Source: Alphaproteobacteria bacterium (GTDB lineage Bacteria > Pseudomonadota > Alphaproteobacteria > Caulobacterales > Caulobacteraceae). From it: a stretch of DNA of 55,850 nt. The notes under the pieces were generated by a model. That model did not search any database, had not been told where the DNA came from, and saw nothing but the letters and a program-made list of their open reading frames with translations. The DNA is taken from NCBI GenBank assembly GCA_018826515.1, contig JAHKAM010000062.1, forward strand, positions 1 to 55,850, in the 5' to 3' direction. Shown here in pieces: positions 41,752 through 51,069 of this stretch (position 1 is its first letter; each line of letters opens with the position of its first letter). Made by a program: the position numbers and the translations under genes.

Positions 41752-42966
41752 ATGACCAGGATCAAGGTCGCCAACCCCATCGTGGACATCGACGGCGACG
41801 AGATGACCCGCATCATCTGGCAGTGGATCAAGGACAAGCTGGTCCACCCCTTCCTGGACGTCGAACTCGACTATTATGACCTGTCGATGGAGAACCGCGA
41901 CGCCACCGACGACAAGGTCACGGTGGATGCGGCCCATGCGATCCAGAAGCATGGCGTCGGCGTGAAATGCGCCACCATCACCCCCGACGAGGCGCGCGTG
42001 GCCGAGTTCGGCCTGAAGAAAATGTGGAAGTCGCCCAACGGCACGATCCGCAACATCCTCGGCGGCGTGGTCTTCCGCGAGCCGATCATCTGCTCGAACG
42101 TGCCGCGTCTGGTGCCCGGCTGGACCCAGCCCATCGTGGTCGGCCGTCACGCCTTTGGCGACCAGTACAAGGCCACCGACTTCCTCGTTCCCGGGCCCGG
42201 CAAGCTGATGATGACCTTCACCGGCGACGACGGGAAGGTCATCGAGCACGAGGTGTTCCAGTTCCCGTCGTCCGGCGTGGCCATGGGCATGTACAACCTC
42301 GATGACTCGATCACCGAGTTCGCCCGCGCCAGCTTCGCCTTCGGTCTGGGCCGCAATTTCCCGGTCTATCTGTCGACCAAGAACACCATCCTCAAGGCCT
42401 ATGACGGCCGCTTCAAGGACATCTTCCAGGAGGTCTTCGACAAGGAGTTCGCCGACAAGTTCAAGGCCGCCGGCCTGACCTATGAGCACCGTCTGATCGA
42501 CGACATGGTGGCCGCGGCGATCAAATGGTCGGGCGGTTTCGTCTGGGCGTGCAAGAACTACGACGGCGACGTCCAGTCCGACGTGGTGGCGCAGGGCTTC
42601 GGTTCGCTGGGCCTGATGACCTCGGTGCTGATGACCCCGGACGGCAAGATCCTGGAATCGGAAGCGGCGCACGGCACCGTCACCCGCCACTACCGCCAGC
42701 ACCAGAAGGGCGAGGCCACCTCGACCAACTCCATCGCCTCGATCTACGCCTGGACGCGCGGTTTCTCGCACCGCGCCAAGCTGGATGACAACGCCGAACT
42801 GGCGACCTTCGCCGACACCCTGGAGCGCGTCGTGGTCGAGACGGTCGAGGCCGGCTTCATGACCAAGGATCTGGCGCTTCTGGTCGGCGACCAGCAGGGC
42901 TGGCTGACCACCGAGGGCTTCCTCGACAAGGTCGCCGAGAACCTGACCGTCGCGATGAAGAAGTAG
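41752..42966 (+). CDS. icd: NADP-dependent isocitrate dehydrogenase
   Basis: TCA-cycle enzyme, isocitrate to 2-oxoglutarate, 404 residues, dimeric eukaryote-like type common in alphaproteobacteria. Landmarks are [17 protein letters not shown] at the N-terminus, [13 protein letters not shown] (substrate phosphate/carboxylate loop), [11 protein letters not shown], and [20 protein letters not shown] (NADP site). The frame is open 41 codons upstream, but MTRIKV at 41752 is the family start. A strong terminator follows at 43064. Confidence 0.96.
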   Translation: MTRIKVANPIVDIDGDEMTRIIWQWIKDKLVHPFLDVELDYYDLSMENRDATDDKVTVDAAHAIQKHGVGVKCATITPDEARVAEFGLKKMWKSPNGTIRNILGGVVFREPIICSNVPRLVPGWTQPIVVGRHAFGDQYKATDFLVPGPGKLMMTFTGDDGKVIEHEVFQFPSSGVAMGMYNLDDSITEFARASFAFGLGRNFPVYLSTKNTILKAYDGRFKDIFQEVFDKEFADKFKAAGLTYEHRLIDDMVAAAIKWSGGFVWACKNYDGDVQSDVVAQGFGSLGLMTSVLMTPDGKILESEAAHGTVTRHYRQHQKGEATSTNSIASIYAWTRGFSHRAKLDDNAELATFADTLERVVVETVEAGFMTKDLALLVGDQQGWLTTEGFLDKVAENLTVAMKK

Positions 42967-43063
42967 CGCCCGGGCCGCCCGCGGGTCCGACCATCGGTCG
43001 GCCCGAGGACAGAATCCGGGTCGGGAGGTCCCGAAGGGCCGACGACCGCGGCCCAACGTGAAG

Positions 43064-43100
43064 AGGCCCGCCGGACTCGCGTCCGGCGGGCCTTTCGTTT
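43064..43100 (+). terminator. Rho-independent terminator after icd
   Basis: A perfect 13-bp stem AGGCCCGCCGGAC / GTCCGGCGGGCCT with a TCGC loop is followed by TTTCGTTT. Confidence 0.88.
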
Positions 43101-43150
43101 GAGCCCGCGACGGGTTCGTGCATGATGTCGTCTCACGAGGGAGGACGGCC

Positions 43151-43828
43151 TTGAACGCGCCAACCGAAGAGCACCATCAGCCGGTCTGGGCCCGGAAGCA
43201 GACGCGGCGTCGCGGAGGCGGGGGGCTGTTTGGCAAGCTGATCCTGTTCGCGCTTCTGATGGCCGTTTTCGTCTTCTTCGTCTCGCCTGCGGTGGCCTTC
43301 TTCGGCATACGCTCGGCGGCCGAGGCCAGCGACGCCGCCGGTCTGGCGCGGTTGATCGACTATCCCGCCGTGCGCCAGTCGCTGCGGCCGCAACTGGATG
43401 GCAATCCGGCCGCCTCCGCGCCGGCGCCGACCTTCATGGAAGATCCCATCGGGGCCGTCCGCCGCCAGTTCGAACAGGCGACGGCGCCGGCGGCGCCGGA
43501 TGTCGACGCCTATCTGACCCCGGCGGCCCTCGCGGCCCTGACCCGCGGGGAGGGCCGGTACGCCTCGCAGCGCATCGAAGGCGGGCTGCCGTCGCCTGAC
43601 AACACCAATACGGGCGGCCCGCTTCCGAGACCCGTCTACTGGAGCGTGAATCGCGCCCGGATGAGCGTCGCGGATGAGGGTGGGTCCGAGACGATCTTCA
43701 CCTTCGAGCGCCAGGGCGCGTTCGAGTGGAAGCTGGTCCATATCGGCCTGCCCGACGGCGCCGCGCCGGCGCGGGCGACCCCGCCGCCGGTTCCAGGGGT
43801 CGGCAAGAGCGGCTCGGGAGGCGGCTGA
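43151..43828 (+). CDS. DUF2939 membrane-anchored protein (first of two)
   Basis: A 225-residue protein with one transmembrane helix (LFGKLILFALLMAVFVFFVS, about 26-45) after a basic stretch. The rest is periplasmic. The DUF2939 pattern is seen in RSAAEASDAAGLARLIDYPAVRQSLRPQL and a second block ending FTFERQGAFEWKLVHIGLP. The TTG at 43151 is chosen because GGGAGG lies 6-7 nt upstream; a GTG at 43118 is possible. A related gene follows 76 nt later. Function is unknown. Confidence 0.8.
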   Translation: MNAPTEEHHQPVWARKQTRRRGGGGLFGKLILFALLMAVFVFFVSPAVAFFGIRSAAEASDAAGLARLIDYPAVRQSLRPQLDGNPAASAPAPTFMEDPIGAVRRQFEQATAPAAPDVDAYLTPAALAALTRGEGRYASQRIEGGLPSPDNTNTGGPLPRPVYWSVNRARMSVADEGGSETIFTFERQGAFEWKLVHIGLPDGAAPARATPPPVPGVGKSGSGGG

Positions 43829-43904
43829 CTCCGGCGCCCCTTGGCGCCCCCCGCGACTCGGGCAACCGTCGCGTCAGGGAGGCGTTACGACGCCAGAGGG
43901 TTGC

Positions 43905-44459
43905 ATGAAGAAATCACTGATCGTCGGCGTCGCAGTCGGAGCCGTCGTCCTGTTCGGGATCGCCTGGGCGGCTGCGCCCGTGATGGCGGCGCAGGCGCTG
44001 ATCCGCGCCGCCAAGGCCGGGGACGAGCGCAAGATCGAGGCCCTCGTCGATTTCCCGTCGCTGCGCGACAGCCTGAAGGCCGAACTGAACGCCGAGCTGA
44101 TGGCCCGGATGAGCCGGGATCCGCGCGTCGCCGACAGCGGCCTGGGCGGGCTCGGCATGATGCTGGCCCCGATGATCCTGTCCGGCGCCGTCGATACGCT
44201 CGTCACCCCCGAAGTCGTCGCCCATATGGTGACCACCGCCGAGGCTCCTGATCCGACGCGAATCCCGCCGCCGGAGCCCGCCGGAGACGAGGCTGACGGC
44301 GACGACATCCACCAGGCCTGGGGCTATCGCAGCCTCAATGAGTTCGCGGTCACCCTGACCGACCGTGACCAGCCGGATGACCGGCTGGCCCTGATCCTGG
44401 AGCGGCGCGGCCTGTTCAGCTGGAAGCTGGCGGCGGTCGATCTGCAGACCGGCGCCTAG
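43905..44459 (+). CDS. DUF2939 membrane-anchored protein (second of two)
   Basis: A 184-residue paralogue with an N-terminal helix (LIVGVAVGAVVLFGIAWAA) and the same two blocks: AKAGDERKIEALVDFPSLRDSLKAEL and ILERRGLFSWKLAAVDL. It begins at ATG 43905; the frame is open upstream but overlaps the first gene. Both DUF2939 proteins share a domain of about 150 residues thought to lie in the periplasm. Its stop overlaps the convergent alaS stop (CTAG). Confidence 0.8.
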   Translation: MKKSLIVGVAVGAVVLFGIAWAAAPVMAAQALIRAAKAGDERKIEALVDFPSLRDSLKAELNAELMARMSRDPRVADSGLGGLGMMLAPMILSGAVDTLVTPEVVAHMVTTAEAPDPTRIPPPEPAGDEADGDDIHQAWGYRSLNEFAVTLTDRDQPDDRLALILERRGLFSWKLAAVDLQTGA

Positions 44460-47122
44460 CCGGCCAGCGCCGCCCGAACCGCCGCAAGGCCGTCTTCCGC
44501 CTTCGAACCGTCCGGGGCGCCGCCCTGGGCGAAGTCCGGCTTGCCGCCGGCGCCCTGGCCGCCCATGGCGATCACCGCGGCGCGGGCCAGATCAGCGGCG
44601 TTGACCTTGCCGGCCATGTCCGAGGTGACGGCGACGGTGACAGCGGCCTTGCCCTCGGTGACGCCGATCAGGGCGACGACCCCCGAGCCGACCTGTTTGC
44701 GGAAGTCCTCGGCCACGCCGCGCAGACCCTTGCCGTCGACGCCGTCCAGCACCCGGGCGATCAGTTTGACGCCGTTGATCTCTTCAGGCGCCGCGTTGGC
44801 CGATGCGCCGCCGCCGCCGAGGGCCAGTTGCTTCTTCAGCTCGGCGACCTGTTTCTCGAGCGCGCGGCGGTCGGCGGTCAGGGCCTCGACCCGGGCCGGC
44901 ACGTCGGCGGTCTGGACCTTGAACGACTGGGCCAGCGACTTCGCCACCCCGGCCTGGGCCAGCAGGAACTGACGGGCGGCCTCGCCGGTCAGCGCCTCGA
45001 TGCGGCGCACGCCGGCGGCGATGCCGCTCTCGGAGACGATCTTGAACAGGGCGATGTCGCCGGTGCGGGCGACGTGCGTGCCGCCGCACAGTTCGACCGA
45101 ATAGGGCTTGTCGGCCTCGGCCAGGTCCCGGCCGAGCGTCAGCACCCGGACTTCGTCGCCGTATTTCTCGCCGAAGAGGGCGACGGCGCCGGCGGCGATC
45201 GCCTCCTGCGGTCCCATCATCTTCGTCTCGGCCGGCAGGTTCTGGCGGATGACGGCGTTCACCTCGTCCTCCATCCGGGCCAGTTCGTCCTCGGTCACGG
45301 GGGCGTTGTGGCTGAAATCGAAACGCAGGCGTTCGGCGTCGACCATCTGGCCCTTCTGGGCTACGTGGCCGCCCAGCACATTGGCCAGGGCCTTGTGCAG
45401 CAGGTGGGCGGCGGAGTGGTTGGCGCGGGTGGTCAGGCGGGCCTGGGCGCTGGAGCGCAACCGGGCGCGGGCGCCGATGGCCAGGGCGCCCGAGGTGACT
45501 TCGATGCGGTGGGCGAACAGGTCGCCGGCGTGTTTCTGGACGTCGAGCACGGTGGCGGAGCCCTGCTGACCGGATGCGTCAGTCCATTCGATCTCGCCGC
45601 GGTCGCCGGCCTGGCCGCCGCCCTCGCCGTAGAAGGGGGTCTGGTCGAACAGGACTTCGGCGGTCTGGCCGGGGGCCAGCTCATCGACCGAGGCGCCGTC
45701 GCGCACGATGGCCAGAACCTCGCCCGAGCCCTCGACGGCGTCGTAGCCGGTGAAGACGGTGGGGCCGAGGCGGTCGCGCAGGGCCAGCCATTCGCCGGTC
45801 GAGGCGGTCTGGCCCGAGCCGGTCCAGTGCTCGCGGCTGCGGGCCTTCTGCTCGTTCATCGCGGCGTCGAAGGCGTCGGTGTCGACGGTGAAGCCGCGGC
45901 GGCGGGCCTCGTCCTGGGTCAGGTCGAGGGGGAAGCCGTAGGTGTCATACAGGGTGAAGGCCGTCTGGCCCGACAGCACGCCGCCCTCGCCGAGGTCGCG
46001 CGAGGCGTCCTCCAGCAGGCCCATGCCGCGGCCGAGGGTGGTGCGGAAACGGATCTCTTCCTGCTTCAGCGTATCCTCGACGAAGGCCTGGGCGCGCTTC
46101 AGCTCGGGGAAGGCCTCGCCCATCTCGTCCACGAGGGTCGGGACCAGCCGGTGCATCAGGGGATCGGCCGCGCCCAGCAGGTGGGCGTGGCGCATGGCGC
46201 GGCGCATGATCCGGCGCAGTACATAGCCGCGGCCCTCGTTGGACGGGGTGACGCCGTCGGCGATCAGGAAGGAGGACGAGCGCAGGTGGTCGGCGATGAC
46301 CCGGTGGCTGGCGGCCATGTCGCCGTTCGGATCGGTCGAGGTGGCGTCGGCCGAGGCCGCGATCAGGGTCTGGAACAGGTCGGTGTCGAACACCGAATTC
46401 TTGCCCTGCAGCACGGAGGAAATGCGCTCCAGTCCCATGCCGGTGTCGACGCTGGGCTTCGGGAGGGAACGGACGATCTCGTCGTTCTCCTTCTCGAACT
46501 GCATGAAGACGTTGTTCCAGATCTCCACGAACCGGTCGCCGTCCTCGTCGGGCGAGCCGGGTGGGCCGCCCGGGACGTGGTCGCCGTAGTCCCAGAAGAT
46601 TTCGGTGCAGGGGCCGCAGGGGCCGTTGTCGCCCATGGCCCAGAAATTGTCGGAGCCCGCGATGCGGATGATCTTGTCGTCGCTGAAGCCGGTGACCTTC
46701 TTCCAGATCGCGGCGGCCTCGTCGTCATCGATATAGACGGTGACCAGCAGACGGTTCGGATCGAGGCCGAAATCCTTCGTGACAAGGTTCCAGGCGCGGT
46801 CGATCGCGTGTTCCTTGAAATAATCGCCGAACGAGAAATTCCCCAGCATTTCGAAGAAGGTCAGGTGCCGGGCGGTGTAGCCGACATTGTCCAGATCGTT
46901 GTGCTTGCCGCCGGCGCGGACGCATTTCTGTGAACTGGTCGCGCGCGGCCAGGGCGGGGTCGAGGCGCCGGTGAAATAGTCCTTGAACGGCACCATGCCG
47001 GCGTTGACGAACAGCAGGGTCGGGTCGTTCTGCGGCACCAGCGGCGCCGAATGGACCTTCTCGTGCCCGTCGGCGGCGAAATAGTCGAGGAAGGTCGAGC
47101 GGATCTGTTTGAGACTGGACAT
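44456..47122 (-). CDS. alaS: Alanyl-tRNA synthetase
   Basis: Class II aminoacyl-tRNA synthetase of 888 residues. The N-terminal catalytic domain begins MSSLKQIRSTFLDYF and includes LLFVNAGMVPFKDYF (motif 1 region), KCVRAGGKHNDLDNVG, DTGMGLERI (motif 3). The editing domain shows ANHSAAHLLH and CGGTHV, the zinc HxxxH and CxxxH ligands. The C-terminal coiled-coil C-Ala domain is complete. The ATG at 47122 matches the family; a further 21 codons upstream are open. recA lies upstream, separated by the DCC gene. Confidence 0.96.
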   Translation of the reverse strand: MSSLKQIRSTFLDYFAADGHEKVHSAPLVPQNDPTLLFVNAGMVPFKDYFTGASTPPWPRATSSQKCVRAGGKHNDLDNVGYTARHLTFFEMLGNFSFGDYFKEHAIDRAWNLVTKDFGLDPNRLLVTVYIDDDEAAAIWKKVTGFSDDKIIRIAGSDNFWAMGDNGPCGPCTEIFWDYGDHVPGGPPGSPDEDGDRFVEIWNNVFMQFEKENDEIVRSLPKPSVDTGMGLERISSVLQGKNSVFDTDLFQTLIAASADATSTDPNGDMAASHRVIADHLRSSSFLIADGVTPSNEGRGYVLRRIMRRAMRHAHLLGAADPLMHRLVPTLVDEMGEAFPELKRAQAFVEDTLKQEEIRFRTTLGRGMGLLEDASRDLGEGGVLSGQTAFTLYDTYGFPLDLTQDEARRRGFTVDTDAFDAAMNEQKARSREHWTGSGQTASTGEWLALRDRLGPTVFTGYDAVEGSGEVLAIVRDGASVDELAPGQTAEVLFDQTPFYGEGGGQAGDRGEIEWTDASGQQGSATVLDVQKHAGDLFAHRIEVTSGALAIGARARLRSSAQARLTTRANHSAAHLLHKALANVLGGHVAQKGQMVDAERLRFDFSHNAPVTEDELARMEDEVNAVIRQNLPAETKMMGPQEAIAAGAVALFGEKYGDEVRVLTLGRDLAEADKPYSVELCGGTHVARTGDIALFKIVSESGIAAGVRRIEALTGEAARQFLLAQAGVAKSLAQSFKVQTADVPARVEALTADRRALEKQVAELKKQLALGGGGASANAAPEEINGVKLIARVLDGVDGKGLRGVAEDFRKQVGSGVVALIGVTEGKAAVTVAVTSDMAGKVNAADLARAAVIAMGGQGAGGKPDFAQGGAPDGSKAEDGLAAVRAALAG

Positions 47123-47357
47123 GACGGTGCGCGTTCGGTCGGGGAGAAACGGGGAAGGGGCGTCATATAGGGGTTTGGGCCCCAATGCATCACCCGCCCG
47201 TGATCAGGCGGACATGCGGCGGGTCATCCCGGCGATGGGCCGGCCGACGAACAGGATGTGGATCGCGACGCGGTTGAAGGCCGGGGGGCGCCGGACAGAT
47301 CGCCGCACGGCGGGGTGCGGTCGGGCGCGGGCGGCGGCGGGGGTGTAGGGTCATTCC

Positions 47358-47705
47358 ATGTCCGTGCTCGAGGTCTGGTTTGACGGTGATTGTCCCCTGT
47401 GCCGGCGCGAGATCGCCGTGATGCGGCGGCTGGACCGTCGCGGAGCCATCGTGTTCACCGACGCGGCGAGCGGGCAGGGCAGTTGTCCGCTCGACCGGGC
47501 CGATCTGCTGGCCCGGTTCCATGCCCGGGAAGACGGGACGATGTTCTCCGGGGCCGCGGCCTTCGCCGCCATGTGGCGCGCCATTCCGGTGCTTCGGCCG
47601 CTGGGACTGGCGGCCAGGAACCGCATCGTGCTGGCGGTTCTGGAACGTCTCTATCGGGTTTTTCTGCGGGTCCGGCCGGCTTTGGTGCGGCGACTTCGGC
47701 GATAA
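47358..47705 (+). CDS. DCC-family thiol-disulfide oxidoreductase-like protein (DUF393)
   Basis: A 115-residue protein with the family signature WFDGDCPLCRREI (Cys 12 and Cys 15), a thioredoxin-like redox pair, and the later segment FSGAAAFAAMWRAIP. The family is widespread and predicted to be a disulfide oxidoreductase, but substrates are unknown. The stop codon TAA lies at the start of an A-run that serves the recA terminator on the other strand. It is convergent with recA. The 235 nt between alaS and this gene show only a weak 34-codon open frame. Confidence 0.82.
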   Translation: MSVLEVWFDGDCPLCRREIAVMRRLDRRGAIVFTDAASGQGSCPLDRADLLARFHAREDGTMFSGAAAFAAMWRAIPVLRPLGLAARNRIVLAVLERLYRVFLRVRPALVRRLRR

Positions 47706-47743
47706 AAAAGGGCCGCCCGGTCCGGGTGGAGACCAGGCGGCCC
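47704..47743 (-). terminator. Rho-independent terminator of recA
   Basis: Minus strand: stem GGGCCGCC / GGCGGCCC with an inner GGTC / GACC pairing, followed by TTTTTT. Confidence 0.85.
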
Positions 47744-47835
47744 ACTCCGTCCGGCCCGGCCCCGCGGGGGTCGGAGGCGGGTCGCGGGACCCGGCCGGAG
47801 AAGGTTCAGTCCGCCCCCGCAGGGGAGGGACAGGG

Positions 47836-48939
47836 TCAGCCCTCGAGGTCCTGGCCCTCGTCGGGCTCCGGCGTGCCCAGCAGCTCCTCGGCGATCTTGT
47901 TGGTCGAGGCGCGCACGGCTTTTTCGATCGAGTCCGCCATGTCCGGATTGGCCTTGAGGAAGGCGCGGACGTTCTCGCGGCCCTGGCCGATGCGCTGGCT
48001 GTCGTAGGAGAACCAGCTGCCGGATTTCTCGACGATGCCGGCCTTGACCCCCAGGTCGATGATCTCGCCCAGTTTGGAGATGCCCTCGCCGTACATGATG
48101 TCGAAGATGACCTCGCGGAACGGCGGGGCGACCTTGTTCTTGACCACCTTGACCCGTGTGGTGTTGCCGACGACCTCGTCACGGTCCTTGATCGCGCCGG
48201 TGCGGCGGATGTCGAGGCGGACCGAGGCGTAGAATTTCAGCGCATTGCCGCCCGTCGTCGTCTCGGGCGAACCGTACATGACGCCGATCTTGTGGCGGAT
48301 CTGGTTGATGAACAGGACGATGCACTGCGACTTGTTGATCGAGGCGGTCAGCTTGCGCAGCGCCTGGCTCATCAGACGGGCCTGCAGGCCGGGCAGGCTG
48401 TCGCCCATCTCGCCCTCGATCTCGGCGCGCGGCGTCAGGGCGGCGACAGAGTCGACCACCACAATGTCCACGGCGCCCGAGCGCACCAGGGTGTCGACGA
48501 TCTCCAGCGCCTGTTCGCCGGTGTCGGGCTGGGACACCAGCAGGTCGTCGAGATTGACGCCCAGCTTCTGGGCGTAGCCCGGGTCGAGCGCGTGTTCGGC
48601 GTCGACGAAGGCGGCGGTGCCGCCGGCCTTCTGGATCTCGGCCACGGTGTGCAGGGCCAGGGTGGTCTTGCCCGAGCTTTCGGGACCGAACACCTCGATC
48701 ACCCGCCCGCGCGGCAGGCCGCCGATGCCGAGCGCCATGTCGAGGCCCAGCGAGCCGGTCGAGACCGAGGGAATGGCCTCGGTCACGCCGTTCTTGCCCA
48801 GTTTCATGACCGAGCCCTTGCCGAAGGCGCGGTCGATCTGGGCGATCGCCGCCTCAAGAGCCCGCTGTTTGTCGCCGTCGTCCCGGGTCACCAATTTCAG
48901 ATTCGCCTGTGCCGCCACCTTGCCGCTCTCCCTTGCCAT
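47836..48939 (-). CDS. recA: Recombinase RecA
   Basis: ATP-dependent strand-exchange protein and LexA co-protease, 367 residues. Walker A is GPESSGKT (85-92), Walker [10 protein letters not shown], and the DNA-binding loop L2 region is [22 protein letters not shown]. The acidic C-terminal tail ends [11 protein letters not shown]. The ATG at 48939 (MARESGKVA) is the family start, although the frame stays open another 45 codons. A LexA-type box lies about 100 nt upstream and a strong terminator follows. Confidence 0.97.
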   Translation of the reverse strand: MARESGKVAAQANLKLVTRDDGDKQRALEAAIAQIDRAFGKGSVMKLGKNGVTEAIPSVSTGSLGLDMALGIGGLPRGRVIEVFGPESSGKTTLALHTVAEIQKAGGTAAFVDAEHALDPGYAQKLGVNLDDLLVSQPDTGEQALEIVDTLVRSGAVDIVVVDSVAALTPRAEIEGEMGDSLPGLQARLMSQALRKLTASINKSQCIVLFINQIRHKIGVMYGSPETTTGGNALKFYASVRLDIRRTGAIKDRDEVVGNTTRVKVVKNKVAPPFREVIFDIMYGEGISKLGEIIDLGVKAGIVEKSGSWFSYDSQRIGQGRENVRAFLKANPDMADSIEKAVRASTNKIAEELLGTPEPDEGQDLEG

Positions 48940-49036
48940 GATTCCCGTTGGGTACTCTGGAGGAGAGGCCCGCCTTCGGTCCGATGACCGTGACCCACTC
49001 CCTTTGTGAGCGCGACTATGTGCACGGTTTGTTCCG

Positions 49037-49051
49037 GTTGGCAATTTGTTC
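49037..49051. promoter_or_regulatory. LexA (SOS) box of recA, alphaproteobacterial type
   Basis: GTTG-N7-GTTC, one mismatch from the alphaproteobacterial consensus GTTC-N7-GTTC, about 100 nt before the recA start. No better copy is present between 48940 and 49140. Confidence 0.5.
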
Positions 49052-49140
49052 TTTTGGGTCGGGCGCGCGGACACGACCGTTTTTGACGTGGCGCGACCGG
49101 GCCTATGGGTCAGCGCCGTGCCGTCGCCACGCCGAAACCG

Positions 49141-50124
49141 TCAGAACAGGCCCGTCGTATAGCCGACATAGGCGACATAGGCCGCGACGAGGACGAATCC
49201 CTCCTTCCGGCTCAGTCGGCCGCCCGAGAAGGCGAACGCCATGACGACCAGCAGGACCGCCACCAGGGCCCACAGGTCGAAGGCCATGATGCTCGCGGGA
49301 ACGGCGGTCGGGGCGATCACGCCGGTGAGGCCGCCGATGAACAGGATGTTGTAGATGTTGGAGCCCAGCACATTGCCCAGGGCGATGTCCCCCTGCCTTC
49401 GCCAGGCCGCCACGGCCGAGGTTACCAGCTCGGGCACCGAGGTCCCGACCGCGACCACCGTCAGCCCGATGACGGTATCGCTGACCCCGAACTGTCCGGC
49501 GATGGCGATCGCGGCGTTCACCAGCAGGCCGGCGCCGCTGACAACCAGACCCAGGCCGACGAGGAACAGCAGGAGGGCGACCGACAGCCGGCCGGCGGGC
49601 TGCTCGTGCGGAACGAGCGCCGGGTCGACCTCCTCCATCGCCACGGCGCGGTCATAGGCGGCGCTGTGATCCGCCCCCGCGCGCTCGTGACGCCAGGCAT
49701 AGTAGATGTAGCCGACCATCATGACCAGGAAGGCAAGGCCGGCCTCGCGGGACAGACCCACCGTCGCGCCCGCGGCCAGAAGCGCGAGGGCGGCCGCCAG
49801 TCCGACACCCCCGTCGCGCCAGAGGGTGCGACTGCTGACCAGGACGGGCGCGATCAGGGCGGCGACCCCGAGGATCAGAAGGGCGTTGGCGATGTTCGAG
49901 CCGACGATGTTGCCGATCGCGATGCCCGGCGATCCCGCGAGGCTCGCCTTGATACTGGCGGCCAGTTCGGGCGTCGATGTGCCCATGCCCACCACCGTCA
50001 GCCCGATCAGCATCGGCGAAAGCCGCAATCTTTCGGCGATCCGGACCGCGCCGCGGACCAGAAGGTCGCCGCCCGCAATCAGCAGACAAAGGCCAAGCAG
50101 CAGGAACAGAATATCGACAGGCAC
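49141..50124 (-). CDS. Calcium/sodium antiporter, YrbG-type (CaCA family)
   Basis: Inner-membrane cation exchanger of 327 residues with about ten helices. The two alpha repeats are clear: GMGTSTPELAASIKASLAG then GNIVGSNIANALLILG in the first half, and AVGTSVPELVTSAVAAWRR then GNVLGSNIYNILFIGG in the second. The paired Glu in each TPEL/VPEL binds the ion in this family. A hydrophilic loop of about 30 residues separates the halves. Start ATG at 50124. It is transcribed away from the lipoprotein gene's end by 108 nt with no obvious shared promoter. Confidence 0.93.
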   Translation of the reverse strand: MPVDILFLLLGLCLLIAGGDLLVRGAVRIAERLRLSPMLIGLTVVGMGTSTPELAASIKASLAGSPGIAIGNIVGSNIANALLILGVAALIAPVLVSSRTLWRDGGVGLAAALALLAAGATVGLSREAGLAFLVMMVGYIYYAWRHERAGADHSAAYDRAVAMEEVDPALVPHEQPAGRLSVALLLFLVGLGLVVSGAGLLVNAAIAIAGQFGVSDTVIGLTVVAVGTSVPELVTSAVAAWRRQGDIALGNVLGSNIYNILFIGGLTGVIAPTAVPASIMAFDLWALVAVLLVVMAFAFSGGRLSRKEGFVLVAAYVAYVGYTTGLF

Positions 50125-50232
50125 GGTAGATCAAACCTTCAGTGAAGACGCCGGCGGCCACGCACCGGAGCCTGATGGACCGGGAGAGGCCGGTCGGACC
50201 GTCCGGCGTTCAACAGGGGCGAGGCGGCGACG

Positions 50233-50649
50233 TCATTGCGCGCCGTCTCCGGCCGTCGGGTCTGACGGCCGGATCGCGATGCAGCGCTGTCGGGTGTCCC
50301 GTCCGTTCGGCTCGGTCCGCGGCGCAAGGCTCACGACCTCCTGGCTGGGACCGTAGGTGGCGAGCCACTGGCACCCGGTCTGCAGGTCGGTGAGCACGAA
50401 CAGATTGGCCTCGGCGGTCGGTGTCCGGTTGAAGGTCGCGCCGAGGGCCGCCGTGCGCAGGGCGCCGACCGGGTCGTCCGCCACCTCCTGGATCCCGGCG
50501 ACCCGGCCATTCAGCTCCTCCGCCGACGTCCGCGCCGCCTCGGCCGCCGCTTCGATGTCGCGCAAGGCGGAGGAATCTATCGGGTCGCACGCGGCCAGGA
50601 CGAAACCGGCGAGCACGGCGGCCGCGACAGATCGAAAGGCGGGGGTCAT
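50233..50649 (-). CDS. Small predicted lipoprotein, 138 aa, unknown function
   Basis: No family recognised. The N-terminus ends with a lipobox VLAAC (Cys 21). A helical, alanine/glutamate-rich segment follows (about 28-60, possible coiled coil), then a C-terminal domain with FVLTDLQTGCQWLATYG and two further cysteines that could form a disulfide in the periplasm. The ATG at 50649 has a GGAG-like ribosome site. The gene lies downstream of the candidate structured RNA and 42-aa gene on the same strand, and so might be co-transcribed with them. Confidence 0.65.
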   Translation of the reverse strand: MTPAFRSVAAAVLAGFVLAACDPIDSSALRDIEAAAEAARTSAEELNGRVAGIQEVADDPVGALRTAALGATFNRTPTAEANLFVLTDLQTGCQWLATYGPSQEVVSLAPRTEPNGRDTRQRCIAIRPSDPTAGDGAQ

Positions 50650-50726
50650 CAGCGAAGCTCCGTGAGGTCGGGTGGGGGGCGCGCGACGGAAGGCGCGCCA
50701 GGGAACGGCGAAGGATCAAGGGGCGC

Positions 50727-50855
50727 TCAGCGGCGATCGCGGGGCCTTGAACGCCGCGATCGCACCGCCCGGACCGCCGATGAAAATGCGGCCATCAGTT
50801 TCAGTGCCATGATGAGGCTGTAGGGCCTGAGCCCCCGGTTCGCTCTCTCCGCCAT
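50727..50855 (-). CDS. Small basic protein, 42 aa, downstream of structured leader copy 1
   Basis: Short gene with an AGGAG ribosome site 8 nt before the ATG at 50855. It has basic ends and a hydrophobic middle (PYSLIMALKLMAAFSSAV), then an Arg-rich tail. The ribosome site lies in the closing stem of the candidate RNA element just upstream, and the same SD-to-ATG spacing occurs at the second copy of that element, which supports the start. No family is recognised. Confidence 0.45.
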   Translation of the reverse strand: MAERANRGLRPYSLIMALKLMAAFSSAVRAVRSRRSRPRDRR

Positions 50856-50863
50856 GGAGCCGC

Positions 50864-50984
50864 TCCTCTGAACCGGGTGCGCTCTCTGCCGTGACCGAGG
50901 GATTCTGGATGGACTGGACCCCGGCATCGAGCGCACCCGATGCGGTCCGACATCACGATCACCATGATCGTCAGAGGGGCCCGG
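50864..50984 (-). ncRNA. Candidate structured RNA leader, copy 1
   Basis: Minus-strand element with three parts. P1: CCTCTGA (50977-50971) can pair with TCAGAGG (50871-50865), which contains the Shine-Dalgarno of the next gene. P2: ACGATCA / TGATCGT around a 3-nt loop (50955-50971); its outermost base pair shares position 50971 with P1. P3: an 11-bp perfect stem, arms at 50874-50884 and 50929-50939, with a 44-nt loop. The block 50945-50984 matches 36 of 40 nt in copy 2 (52163-52202). I do not recognise a known family. Confidence 0.55.
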
Positions 50985-51069
50985 ACCGCTCAATAGTCGT
51001 GCAGGGTCAGCGCCGGGCCCGCCAATGAGTTGTGCTCATGCGGCCGATAATGGTCGGCAATAGGCGCGG

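Noticed and set aside
47190..47291. A 34-codon frame from GTG, minus strand, in the gap between alaS and the DCC gene
   Set aside because: It contains a protein-like IHILFVGRPIAGM but has no ribosome site and a low-complexity Arg start. Too weak to call.
50855..50969. Open frames starting inside the RNA leaders (M-V-I-V-M-S-D and M-I-V-M-S-D)
   Set aside because: Both copies share this start, but no ribosome site precedes it and the frames diverge completely afterwards. The conserved bases are better explained by the hairpin.
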